Shown here one piece after another: positions 41,401-53,558 of a stretch of DNA of 64,000 nt. How positions within the stretch are numbered: position 1 is the stretch's first letter; each line of letters starts with the position of its first letter. The stretch is taken from contig OZ316897.1 in assembly GCA_973895155.1 (NCBI GenBank), forward strand, positions 6,510,001-6,574,000, written 5' to 3'. A program made the position numbers and the translations under genes. The DNA is from Marsupella aquatica. Its lineage: Eukaryota; Marchantiophyta. A model generated the notes under the pieces. The model was not told the DNA's origin. It made no database searches and was given only the letters and a program-made list of their open reading frames with translations.

Positions 41401-41528
41401 GTCCAGTAGATTTTATTTCAGCCGAAAGGTTTTTTCGGTGGTGGCTGTGCTGTGCTGTGCTGTGCTCTGCTTTGCTTTGCCTGTGACATGGAGTTGCTTG
41501 GTTCACATATATCGAATGAATGACCCAG
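35490..41528. other. Long intergenic or 5' region before the JMJ gene
   Basis: No gene is supported over this stretch. A weak ADALTR-like peptide on the minus strand near 38.25 kb hints at an old Gypsy relic but cannot be extended. The part from about 39.8 to 41.5 kb probably holds the promoter, 5' UTR and one or more missing 5' exons of the JMJ gene. A GCTGT/TTGCT microsatellite lies at 41447-41478. Confidence 0.35.
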
Positions 41529-44500
41529 GAATGAAGACGGATCGCGTCGGCACGCTTCGGAAAGTGGGAGTAGGAGGAAGAAACCCCGAGTCCCTGATGA
41601 AGTCAACAAAAGCCAGCTGGAGGGAAGACAGGAGTCAGTTGCAAATAATGGTTATCAGGCGTACTCTCGGAAGAACAACGAGAAGGCCAATGTTGGCCAG
41701 ACGAGTGAAAGGGCCAATGGTAGCAAGAGGAGCGAAAAGGTGTATAGCAGCAAGGTCATTGAAAAGATCAATGGGAACAAGGACTTTGATAAGGCAAATG
41801 GTAGCAGGAATATGGAAATGGCCAACGGGCGCAAGAGTGCTGAAAATCCAACTAACAGCAGGGGTGTTAAACAGGAGAATGGTATCAAGAGCACGGAAAA
41901 GAAAGATGGTAGGAAGAAGCAGAGAGGTCGTGTAATGTCACTGGAAGACAAGCCTCAATCAGCATATGACGAGAGGCGTTGTAAAAGATCCGATGGGAAG
42001 CAGTGGCGGTGTGCCAACATGGCCTTGGACGGCCTTGCTTATTGCGAAAAGCACCACTATAGCCCCGAAAAGCACCACAAGAGGCCTGAAAAGCCAAAGA
42101 ATAGCAAGGATGCCGAAATGGAGAATGGTATCAAGAGCCCGGAAAAGAGGGATGGTAGGAAGAAGCAGGGAGGTCGTGTTATGTCGCTGGAGGACAAGCC
42201 TCAATCAGCAGATGATGATAAGCGTTGTAAAAGATCCGATGGGAAGCAGTGGCGGTGTGCCAACATGGCATTGGAAGGCCTGGCTTATTGCGAAAAGCAC
42301 TTCAATTACATCAAGAATCGGGGCTCGAAGACAAAGGACTCTATTGCCCCCGTGCAAAGCCCAGCTGCAAGGAAACGAAGTCAGAAGCGAAAGTGGAGCG
42401 ATGGAGAAACCTCGGATTACGAAGAATATTTGGAGAAACCGAAATCAAAGCATACTAGTGGCAAGGTTTCCAAAACCCAAGAGGCCGATGCAGCACAAGG
42501 CAGCATGTTCCCTGGCACTGACGCTCTTGACTCGGGCGATTGGAAGATGAATTCAAAGAAAAAAATCTCTTCATCTAACGGAAAGGAGACAAGAATTTCA
42601 GGAAACACCCAGCATCCGGTTAGTATATACAAGCCGGGAGGTGTTTAGTCACGCTCTTATCCTTAATGACCATGGGGCTTTGAATTGTATGTAGGAATTC
42701 AGGTGCCTTTTGCCTTGTTCATAGTTCTGAACAGCGTGTGATCGTTCCATTGGGTCGCCATTCCAATTTCAGTCCCAAAATGAGGTTGTCAACATCTGCT
42801 TCCTAAGGGTTGTCTGCGCCTATAGCTATAACTGTCGTTTGAGGCGACGAATATTCAGAGGTCCGTAGTACTAAATTTTTTGTTTTGATCTGTACAGGAT
42901 TCGACAGTGAATGGGGATAGTCCAGTTCAACCACTTTCAAAGAGTGAGATAATAAAACGGATGTGCCATCAGTGTCAGCGGAATGATAAAGCGCAGATAA
43001 TCAGTTGCCAGAAATGTGGCAGGAGGCGATACTGCACCATGTGTATTGCTAGATGGTAAGGGAGTCTTCTCAGCACATGCATTTACAAATCGAAAGAATG
43101 TTTTGGTTTAATTTTTCGCATCATTTGCCAACAGATGTTTTTAAGGGATAGTCTAACTGTTCTAACAGATCGAGAGACCCACCAGGATTAATTAAATTCG
43201 CTCCACAACATCTTTTCCCCAACTCGTGCCTCCGATCATGTTAAGAGTGGATTTTTTTCTGTTGCTACTCTGATGGTTTTAAACTTCCCAGGTATCCGCA
43301 TTTGACCGAGAAAGATTTTGAAAACAACTGTCCTCAATGCCGAGGAAACTGTAATTGCAAGGCGTGTCTTCGTAGCAATGGGCCAGTTTTGGTATGAACA
43401 CTCCTGCAGTGCATTTCTTCTTATCTTGGAACTCACCAGCATATCTACGATGAACACTTATCATGCACAGTTCCTCAAATACACAGCTAATCAATCTTGT
43501 TTACAACTCATCATGCACAGTTCCTCAATTACACAGCTAATCAATCTTGTTCACAAAACATCATGCACTGTTCCTCATGTACACAGCTAATCAATATTTT
43601 TTGTTGTGGACAGGATGACTACAATCCTTCTGATTCTGAGAATGTCAAATATAGCCGTTATTTGCTAAGCAAGGCCATCTCTTATCTGACTGCGTTACAT
43701 GAGGAGCAGAGCTCAGAGTTGGAGCTTGAAAGAACGCTAAAAGGTCGTTTTCCACCCAATATCAAATTTCTGAATTCACATTTGATCCTTGCAGTTTTTT
43801 AGTATTTACGAGCCTATTTGTTTTCATATTCGATTTTGTGAGTATGGGCGAGGGCAACCTTCTTACAAAAAATTTGCAGCTGGTGTAAGCCGAGGCAACA
43901 TCATCAGAGTCACGGCTCTGTGCAATTTTGAGAGTTTCTCACCAGCTCGAAGTCCGGAGAGGCCCTTTGCATCCTGACGGCTCAGCTTTAAATTGACTAC
44001 GAATCCCTCACTAGAGGAAGCTAGGGGCGATGTAGCGCTTCCACAGTAGTGCGTGGTCGCTCAGTGTTTATTTTCCGCCTCTGTTAACATTTGATATCGC
44101 GTTGGTACAGGAAAGCCAGATTTCATTCCGAAACGAATTCCTCTTCAGGGTGATGAACGACTGTATTGGTAGGGTCTTCAATTGTTTTCAAGTTATAAGT
44201 AGTCTTCCGAATCCTCCATTTCTTAGGTAGTGCTTTGTTTCTTAGGTGCATCGGCAATAGGTTATGCTAGGTTATTTACTTCAGGAGTAGACAAGACTAA
44301 TTTGATACCCGAGAGGCGCGACTGGAACCTTTACCGTCTAAACTTGACAAGGTTGCTGTTTTGTTCAACAGTAACAATTGCAACACTTCCATCGTGGATT
44401 TTCATCGTCACTGTTCGGAGTGTGAGTATGATATATGCCTCGCATGTTGCAAGGAGCTGCGGCTTGGTTGGCAGCCAGGAGGGGAGGAGGCTGGGTCTGC

Positions 44501-47500
44501 CCATCACAAGTCAGTAGAAAGGGCTCTTAGCAAGCAGTCTGATGAAGAAGCCATTGAGGTGGGAGACATTCTGAAAGCAGATGTTCTGGATCAAACCTGT
44601 CTCCCAGACTGGAAATCCAAGGAGGACGGCAGTATCGTCTGTCCACCGCAGGTGCGAGGTGGTTGTGGTTCGTCTTTGCTGCTCTTGATGACTCTGTTTG
44701 AGGACGATTGGGTGGCAAAGCTGGTCCGAGATGTACACGACATTGTGGACCCTAGCCTTGAGGCTCTTTTAGATGATGGAAACAAAAGTTGTGAAATTTG
44801 CACAACTGAACATCATTCAAATAGCTTGGAAAGCGAGGAGAAAATGGATAGAAAAAATGGAGCGGACAGCAGTAGGCGGCTCGCTGCCAACAGACCAGGA
44901 GCTTCAGATAACTACCTGTACTGTCCAACCATTGACGAAATAAACAACGAGGGCCAAGAGCACTTCCAAAAACATTGGATGCTGGGTGAGCCCATCATAG
45001 CTCGCAATGTCCTCGAAGCTGCTACAGGGCTTAGCTGGGAACCCATGGTGATGTGGCGAGCATTTCGTGAAACTACGAAGGGCAAGTTCAAGGATGAGAC
45101 TAAGACTGTCAAAGCGCTTGACTGCTTGGATTGGTGTGAGGTATGTTTCTCCTGTGCTTGTTAGCTTCGCCTTTTCCAAGAGAGCCTCCTGCACTAGTGA
45201 CGAAGGGAAAGAGTAGGTAAATCTATCAATAAATGCGTAAACATTGGAGATTTTGATTTTACTTCTCGCTGTATATTCCTCGTTTGACTTTTCACCACCC
45301 ATCATATAAATACAGTAGGTCACTGGAGGACACTGCAGTCTGAACAGCCCTGCGCGTGGTTTAAATCAGGTTTTCAATAGCGTGAACGCTTCAGTATGGA
45401 TGGCCTAATTTTTTCTCGTACAATGGTGCGCAGGTGGAGATCAACATCCACCAGTTCTTCAAGGGTTACGAAGAGGGTCGTATGCACCGAGATGGGTGGC
45501 CAGAAATGTTAAAGCTCAAAGACTGGCCGCCTTCCAATTTTTTTGGGGAAAGACTGCCTCGTCATGGGGCTGAGTTTGTTAGAGCCCTTCCATTCCATGC
45601 ATATACACACCCAACACGAGGCGCTTTAAATTTGGCTACGAAGCTGCCCGAGGACCGATCTCAACCTGATTTGGGACCAAAGACTTACATCGCGTATGGA
45701 ACTAGAGAGGAGCTGGGGAAGGGTGATTCAGTGACGAAATTGCATTGTGATATGTCCGATGCGGTTGGTCTTTCTTTCTCTAACTTGCAACTCAATTCGT
45801 TAGATAGATCCAGTTGGCATATTCTCTACTATTTCCATTGTTTCTGACTTATTCGTCGCTGTCTTGCATGAGTAACCATCTTAAGCTTTTGAGCTGATTT
45901 GAATTGACAGGTCAATGTGCTGACTCATACTTCTGAAGTGAGATTTCCAAAGTGGCAACAGAGGCAAATCGAGCGGACTAAGATGAAAGCCAAGGAAATT
46001 CAAGGCAGGAAATGTGCGGAAAGCGCTGAAAGACCAACCTCCAGTGTGATAGCTTCAGGATCTGGTCGCGAGGTGGAAGCTACACAGAGTCCAAAGTGGA
46101 CGACAGCTACAGCATCTGGTTATGAGACAAAAGTAACAGACAGTCCCCTTCCGATCACAGCTGATGCATCTGGTTGTGACGCAGAAATAACAGAAAGTCT
46201 CCTTCCGGTCATAACTGATGCATTTGGTGGTGAGTCAGAAATAACTGACAATCCCCTTGCTTTGGAAGCTTCAGCATGTGGTCGTGAGGTGGAAGGAACA
46301 GAGAATACCGTTGAGATCCCAGCGTCTGCACCTGTTTGTGAGACACTCCCTACAGACAATTCCTTGCTTACTGTCGATCAAGATTCTGATGTTGCTTTGA
46401 AAGACTCTACCACTAACATGAGCCCAGGAGAGCGGGCTTTGACAACCACGTCACAATTTGGGTTGGATTCGGTTGCGAATGGGAAGTTTCCCATCACAAA
46501 GCTAGTTCTTCCTGTGGAATACCCTGTTCTCAAACAGGCTGACTCAAGCTCCCCGGAATTGCATGTGGCATTAGAGTTGGGTACTGCTGTAGATGGTGAG
46601 TCTTCCAGCCGAAATGGGAGGCCAGAATCTTCATCAATGGATGAAGGTAGTAGGGGTTTTGGACTAGACAAGCAGCATGCAGTGCCCGGAGGTGATTCCT
46701 ACACTGCAATTGGGGAGGGTGAAGAAAAAAACCCTAAACATGTTGGAGGTAATGAAGAGGTGGCGCTAACTACAGTCCGTGAAGCTTTAGAGGCTCCGGA
46801 AAATTGTCCACAATATGGTGGTGCCTTGTGGGATATATTCCGCCGAGAAGACGTCCCTAGACTAGAAGAATACATCAAGAAACATATGGAAGAATTCAGG
46901 CATATCAGCAACAAGCCAGTCCCTTATGTGAGTAAAACATTCTTGAGAATCATGTGTCTTGCTTAGAATTGTTCAATTTACTCTCATGGAATGCAACCTA
47001 TGAAGAATTGCCAGCCAAGTACTGAGGTCTCAGTTGTGGGTGATTTCTTGGTTGCAGCTCCATCATCCCATCCATGACCAAACATTTTATTTGGACGAAG
47101 GGCATAAGAAGCAGCTGAAGGAAGAGTATCGTAAGTGCTCTTTAACTTTGTCTAGGACACAGAAGGGCAGAGTTCAAGTTCTGGATCTTTGTGGCTTAAG
47201 ATTTCCTGTTCTTAGTTTCTTCTTTATATAGTGGCTTGAATTTCGATATGTTGTTGGTGAGCACATGAAACCCTACATGCACAGTCCGGGGGCCCTTGGT
47301 TTCAAGTTCAAGCTTAACCTGTACAAATCATGCTGGCAGGCTGAACACTAGTTGCTGCTTAGCTGTCGAGCTTATTGCAAGGGTTCACTTTATCCCTGTT
47401 TGATAGAGCAATCACAAATTCCTACGACACCAAACATTTACCACAAACTATTAAAGAAATGCATGAAGATTTATATGCAGAATGGATTTTGTCACGCAGT

Positions 47501-48355
47501 AGAAATAATTTCTTGCAGAATTGTGTTCGACTTCACCATTCGAGCGCAATCACCATGGCCATGTTTGGCGGGGGAAACGTCATAGTTATGGCGATGACCA
47601 AGTCGTAGATTCCGTGTGGTCTTTATTTGTTTCCTAAACTAATTCCCTGTTTTGAAAACCTGGTATTTTGTAGAAACTGAACCTTGGACATTTGAACAGC
47701 ATTACGGAGAGGCAGTTTTCATCCCTGCAGGATGTCCCCACCAAGTGAGGAACTTGAAGGTAATCTGTCAATCTCTAACCACTCTCAGTTCGAAAAGGGA
47801 TGACTGAGTTTAACGTGCAAATAACTTTGTGTTTTTGACGAAAGTTTCATCCCTCTAACAACGTGTAACGACTCTCAATATGTATGTGACCTCTAATGTT
47901 CCGTCAAATGATGGTGACTCAATTAAATACGTGGTTGTCTGAAAAAATAAAGGTCGAAACAGATTATCGTATCTCTGTGTTGCTTACTATGTGAGATCTG
48001 TTTTGGTTGGTTGTATGCAGTCTTGCATCAAAGTGGCCCTTGATTTTGTCTCCCCTGAAAATATTCAAGAATGTATCAGCCTTACGGAGCAGTTCCGTCT
48101 ACTCCCGAAAGGTCATCGAGCTAAGGAGGACAAACTTGAAGTGAGTGTCTGCTGAGGGTCGTTTGCCGGGTTGTACTGTGTGGGTAATAGTGGTTTCTCA
48201 TGATTTGAAAGGTTTCTACATTCTTGAAGCCTTGTGCTTGACTTCTATATGATCTAAACTACATCTCTGCTTCTGCACAGGTAAAAAGAATGGTACTGTA
48301 CGCTGCCAAACAAGCTGTTGATGATGTGAAGGACTGGGGTCTCCGTCAAATGTGA
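41529..48355 (+). CDS. JMJ25: JMJ25/IBM1-type (KDM3) histone H3K9 demethylase, 5' end unresolved
   Basis: This is a nuclear Fe(II)/2-oxoglutarate dioxygenase of the family that removes H3K9 methylation. Exons are (41529 or upstream)-42618, 42898-43055, 43292-43391, 43614-43743, 44111-44168, 44372-45140, 45434-45763, 45911-46927, 47058-47130, 47674-47759, 48021-48140, 48281-48355. All are phase-consistent. Counting from the first in-frame ATG (41812) gives 1240 residues. Domains are two WRC motifs (C57-C67-C78-H81 and C139-C149-C160-H163), a RING-like Cys cluster (about 292-349), a second Cys-rich segment ([14 protein letters not shown]), then JmjC with iron ligands H778, D780 and H1170. Helix [13 protein letters not shown] ends the protein. 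Tandem 9-residue repeats extend upstream of ATG 41812 in the same frame to about 41686, and the frame is open from 41524, so the real start probably lies in an unidentified upstream exon. Confidence 0.9.
41878..42303 (+). repeat. Coding tandem duplication carrying the WRC motif
   Basis: Two copies of about 180 bp at a 246-bp period (82 codons) each encode a Lys-rich linker and a WRC zinc motif. The motif cores [16 protein letters not shown] are identical in protein. Silent and conservative changes show selection on the motif. Confidence 0.85.
43460..43603 (+). repeat. 50-bp tandem repeat in JMJ intron 3
   Basis: There are almost three units, beginning at 43460, 43510 and 43560. Each starts ATCATGCACNGTTCCTCA and contains ACACAGCTAATCAAT. 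The array ends ten bases before the acceptor at 43612-43613. Confidence 0.8.
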
Positions 48356-51300
48356 GTTTAGTGTGTCTTTGTATTTGGACTCCTTCATAAATATCTACCC
48401 GTAACATAGGTAAGAGCAGGCTGTAGGACAGGGTTTCGGTCTGATAGTAAAAAGACATGAGTGAGAGTACTATGCAGGATGGAATTCCTAGGATAGAATT
48501 CCTTTCTGATAGCAAAGGAGGCATCCCTTTAAGGAATCCTGGCTTACTTAGGCTTCAACAGTTCGCAGTGTTTTGCAAGTGATCGTAGTTTGGTAGTGCG
48601 CTGTCATGCCTTAGAGGCAGTTAAGTATCCTTTCTGAACAGTTTTATTGTACTCAATTGACTAATACCAATGTTCATTAAAACCCTGCAGGATTTAGTGA
48701 ACAACTGAGCAGAATTGCATGGATTTATGGTTATGGAGTAAGATATTAAGAGGAATTCCAGCCGGGTAGCTATTTCACTTACCAGTATTTCGAAGACAAT
48801 TCTGGGTGCAGCAGTATGGATATTCTCAGCAGGATAGTTAAATAAAAACTAGAGAAGCAAAGTTTTATCAGAAAGTGTTGGAGTTCCTCTTAAGCACGGA
48901 GATTACAGATGGACAGTATAAGGTCAAAGCCCTTTTCTTAGCACTAATCTAATATCTTAGTGTTGGGTTAGTGCTAAACCAAGTTTTTGGAACGTGGGGC
49001 GACTCCTAAACAGATACGTTTCAACAGACGATTCCGGATCTGAGCAAATTGAACCTATTGTTGTCACTGGAGGGAGTGTGCAGAAGTGCATTGACTGCCA
49101 ATATGTTGTGGTCAAATGCCATACAAACTCCCTTAATCTCCTCAGACGTGCTAGCTGTAGATTCCTATGGACGTGGAAGAGCCGTGGCATTGACAAGAGT
49201 AACTCAGCAGTTTTGGGGAGCACGGTCGCTCTTTTTAGGAAATTTTGTGGGGAGGAAGTGGAGCTACTAGCCTCTGGCGGAAATTGTAAAGTTGATTCTG
49301 TACAAAGATTTGCTAGTTTAATGCCGAGTTGCTGGCTGTGAGAGGTAAGGGGCCAGTATAAATTCTTTGTACTCAATTTTATTAGCCTAAAATTTATCTT
49401 CCGCATGCATGTGCAATACAAAGCCTAGTCCCCATTGAAAGTGTCCCTTCATGGCAAGGTTGCCTTCTTTCTAGTTGCCTGCGGTTTACTCAATTAATTA
49501 CCACAAATGAGATATGTGGCGCCATTTGAGGATTTGTTTTATGAACATAGAGGTATTTTCTATAAAACTTCGTGTGATATGCTTGGAAAGCTAGAGGCAA
49601 TTGCGGGCAAACACCCGTTTACATGTTCACCAAAGTTCTCTCTTATGGTGACTTTGTAAACATTTTAGTTCATTCCAAATATCAGTTTTAGATTATTGAG
49701 GGCAACCTAAGCTAGAATTAAAGGGGAAATTGTTACATATTTTGACACTTATCATCAATTGGCCTTGGTTAACTATAGTCACTTAACCAAATTACTGTAG
49801 AGTAATCTGGAGCATACATGAACCCATATAGTTCTTGGAGGTTCTTATTGTGCAAACTGAAGAGTTTAAGTTTTGGGAGAGAGAGAGTTTCAGTTCTGGG
49901 AGAGGTTGGAGAACAGATAGGGAAGTACCTGTAGCGCGGATTGTCAGGCTATGGTTAATGTACTAGTTTGTGCATAGTGAACCTGCTTCTACCAATTGCA
50001 GACGTAGCCCAGACGGGATGAACCAGATCTCTCGGTGTCAATGTACAGTTTGTGATGCATGTGTTGTGATTCATGTGCTTGGTGATCTAGAAATGTCATG
50101 CTGTCCATTTGGATCATTCAGCTACTGGTCACTCTCGGACAAACATCAAAATCAACAAGCCATTTGATCTACATTTTCCCCTTTGATCGCTTGCCCTTAT
50201 CCACCTGCGTTGTTGCTAGCAATGATGAACAACTGCCTCATTGTTGGACTTCTCAACTGGAATTTCATTCGGTCCAACGTACACATAGTAACAAGCTGGC
50301 CAGGGGTGATCAAGATTGAAAGCAGGACAATGATCATGTACCTTTCAAGAGTGATACACACACTTCCAGATGTCAATGATATTTATTTAATGTATCCACC
50401 TACAAGTTGGATCAATGGGAAGCCATATCTTGTTCAGGGTAGATGGACCCTACCGGTACATCCAAATGTGGTAATATACAGTGTGCATGCATTGATCTAA
50501 AGAAAATAGTAAGGTTTATCATGGTATATATGGAGGGATGTCGTACACAGTACATGTCATATTTTGATGTGTAGTTACCGGGACCCCGTAGATGGGCGTG
50601 CACGTACGTTGGCGAGAATGCTATGAACACAATTGCCAACCAAATGAGAATTATTTCTGCAAATGAGAAGGGTGTTTTCGTATTCTACTGATTCTACCAA
50701 AATTGGCAAGTTTTTATGATCAAACTTCTGAATCTTTTCCAAGATCTCATTTGGTATCGGAATTTGGATTGAATTGATCATCTTAGGAATGGTGCAAACC
50801 CATGAAATTCACAATTGAGGCCCGCACTTTGTTTTTTGATAAATGAAATCCAGAACTAAACATTGAGAGATAATCATGGATTCTGTGTTATCTCAGAAGA
50901 TCTCAAGTTTAGACTCCAAAAGGAAAACCTTTGTACAGTCAAACTCCAATGCCCATATCTGACTCTCCATTTCATTATCAAAATCTAGTTTCAATATTGG
51001 ATGGAAATAGTTTGATAGAATTTTTGACCCAACACTATGGATTTTTATATCATAGTCAATAAAAAGTTATCTCATAATTCAACAAAGTTACTTCATAGTT
51101 ACTTTTAGAACCAAACCGATTGACCACATTACCTAATGTTAATAAAGTCAAAACCAAAACATTGTCACCCCAAGCAATGCAAAAGACAATAAATTTATTG
51201 CGACAATTTACAAACTGCAAAACTCTGCACGACAAAAACATGTGTGGGAATCCAAATCAAAACATATGTATTGAGAAAACCAGAGGGCAATCTGAATATC

Positions 51301-51556
51301 TAATCATAAATTTATCCCTCTTTTCCAGGAAATGCAAAAATATATATAGCCCCAGACTTCACAAAAACATTTCCAATTATTTCAGAAAACCACCCTCAAG
51401 TTTTGTTATGTTGTCGTTTAGCAAGGTCTGCAATCAAAAGTGGCCATGCAGATCTTCCCAAACAAAAAGTATAAAAGGGACATCATCACTTAATAAGTTT
51501 TTAGTGTCATTTTTTGTGAGGAGAGTTTTGATCATTGTGTTTTTAGATTGACAATT
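48356..51556. other. Intergenic region after the JMJ gene
   Basis: It contains the JMJ 3' UTR and then AT-rich DNA. Open frames at 48957-49421 (-) and 49970-50500 (+) show no domain. I see no gene. Confidence 0.4.
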
Positions 51557-52223
51557 CTTTGAGTGACATTTGGGATTTTCCCACTGTTCACTCACACTTA
51601 CTCACACTGTGGTAAGCTTTACTAGTATGTATTTTTTAATAGATGATCACTCAAGATGTGTATGGATTTATTTCATGGAAAAGAAGAATGATAAATTTGT
51701 CAGTAGAAAGCCCAAGTTGAGAACCAGACAAGAAACATAGTTACATGTTTGGTTACGAAAGTGAAATGTTTATGATTGGACAATGGTGGGGAGTACACTT
51801 GACATTTTTTAAAGGTACAATTTAACATGGAATCGGGAAAGGATTACTTGTCATCTCACCACGGTTTACACTTCACAATAAAACAATGTCATTGAGAAGC
51901 TCAATCAAACATTGTTGGAACATGTGAGGTGTAACTATGTTAAGGCCAATTTGGTTCACCATGTGTAGTTTGAGCTGAAGTTGTGAAAATTAGAGTTTGT
52001 TTGATAAACCCTTCTCTTTCTAGTGTGATTAATAATATGATGTGGTTTGAATGGAGGTATGAACCGGGGTATGAACTATAAGCAAATTACCAACCCTTGG
52101 TAGTCTTTGGATGTGATGTTTATCCTCTCACACCTAAGGAGCAACAGTCTAGCTAGATATTACATCCAAGATATTTACTAGTTATCAGTCATTGATATCA
52201 ATTATCAATTATCTATCCCTAAA

Positions 52224-52251
52224 TTCTTGTCAACTGTGCAGTTGACAAGAA
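52224..52251. repeat. Perfect hairpin, 13-bp arms
   Basis: Arms TTCTTGTCAACTG and CAGTTGACAAGAA are separated by TG. It lies in Copia-derived DNA about 120 bp before the assembly gap. No poly-T terminator function is expected in this context. Confidence 0.8.
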
Positions 52252-52369
52252 GCCTTTGCACCTTTGTGCATCTCAACACCATAGCTAAAATGGGCTCAAT
52301 CTTGGCTAGGGAGGCTTGCCAAGATAGGTGCATGGACCCTAAACCACCACAAATTGAAAAAAAGTTTTT

Positions 52370-52469
52370 NNNNNNNNNNNNNNNNNNNNNNNNNNNNNNN
52401 NNNNNNNNNNNNNNNNNNNNNNNNNNNNNNNNNNNNNNNNNNNNNNNNNNNNNNNNNNNNNNNNNNNNN
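52370..52469. other. Assembly gap of 100 N
   Basis: This is a fixed-length run of N, so the true gap size is unknown. It falls inside the decayed Copia pol. Confidence 0.99.
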
Positions 52470-53558
52470 ATTGGCAATGTAGATTACGACTATGGGCAAG
52501 ATTTGTGGACAATACAACAATAGGGTATGTGTTTCCACTTGGCAATGAGTGCATAAGTTGGGGATCTATTTTGCAAAAATGTATGGTTTTGTCTTCTACA
52601 AAAGCAAAGTATTTTGCAGAGCAAAAGTCAAGAGCAAAGTAGGTAAAGAAATGATCTAGTTGGATAGGTTAATCACACAAATGGGATTGCCACTTGGGAA
52701 TATGAATCTCCATCGTGATATTCATAGTGCATTGCATCTTATTGTAAACTAAATCAATGATGGATGTCCAACTTACATAGTAAAGCACATAATTGATCAT
52801 GTCAAATTATTTAGATTGATTGACGATAAACTCAATCCAATTGATGTTTTTACCAAAGCGATTCCTTCGGATTTTTCTAGACATGATGCCACATCGCAAG
52901 TTATACAATATGACACAAGTAGTGCAACTTAATTAAGGAAACTAATTATATATGTTATAATCTTTGATATATGCTCTTATCCGTAATTTCTGTTTAGGCT
53001 AGGGCTTCGTAAGTTATTGTTTGTTCTAGTATAGAGAGGGAAAACCTGGTACAAGTTTTTGTCAAGATTCCTGATAAGTAATCATTTATAAGTAACAATG
53101 ATGATTAGATGTGCTCCCCTAGACCTGACTCAAGGCCAAGGAGTTTTTAAATAAGCATTTATTATTAGGTCTATAGTTATTGTATAGCTGCAATTACTCT
53201 AACCATAGTCCAGTTCTTGGTTAAGGTTAGATGTGCAACTACTACATTCACTAGCAAGACTTAGTGAGGAGAATTGCTTACTTAGGCTTAATGTTACAAA
53301 GCTTTGTAGGAGATAGCCTGGATAGCTTAGTATGTGGAGACTCAACGTGACCAAAGGGCTCAGTGCTTCAAGAGCGGTGGATCACCTATGACATGCCTGT
53401 CCAAACTCGTCTCTCAACCTCAAAACAAGTTGAAACTTGGCCTTCCTCTTCAATGTTATCAAGGTTAAGAATCCTCCCTTTCGATACATTGTTCTGTTGC
53501 TCATCAATCTCAATGGCAATGCAATGTCTTTCCATGGCCAATGCACTGACACAGAGTG

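Larger units (their letters stand above)
51557..52920 (+). pseudogene. Heavily decayed Copia pol around an assembly gap
   Basis: Fragments in Copia order can be read despite many stops. They are integrase SDIW...and DDHSRCVWIYFMEKK (51558-51690), NGGEYT (51787), EKLNQTLLEH (about 51890-51930), VFGCDVYPLTPKEQQ (about 52100-52150), and RNase H DYDYGQDLW (52480) to FTKAIPSDFSRHD (about 52850-52890). Most of RT is missing, possibly within the N gap. LTR-like sequence (about 53100-53400) follows. Confidence 0.75.

Noticed and set aside
41360-41935. 191-codon frame overlapping the JMJ first exon
   Set aside because: It is the wrong frame: the WRC motif and the nonapeptide repeats are in the frame open from 41524. 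The repeat array keeps alternative frames open.
48957-50500. Several 75-154 codon frames after the JMJ gene
   Set aside because: No domains, opposite-strand overlap and AT-rich context. Treated as non-coding.
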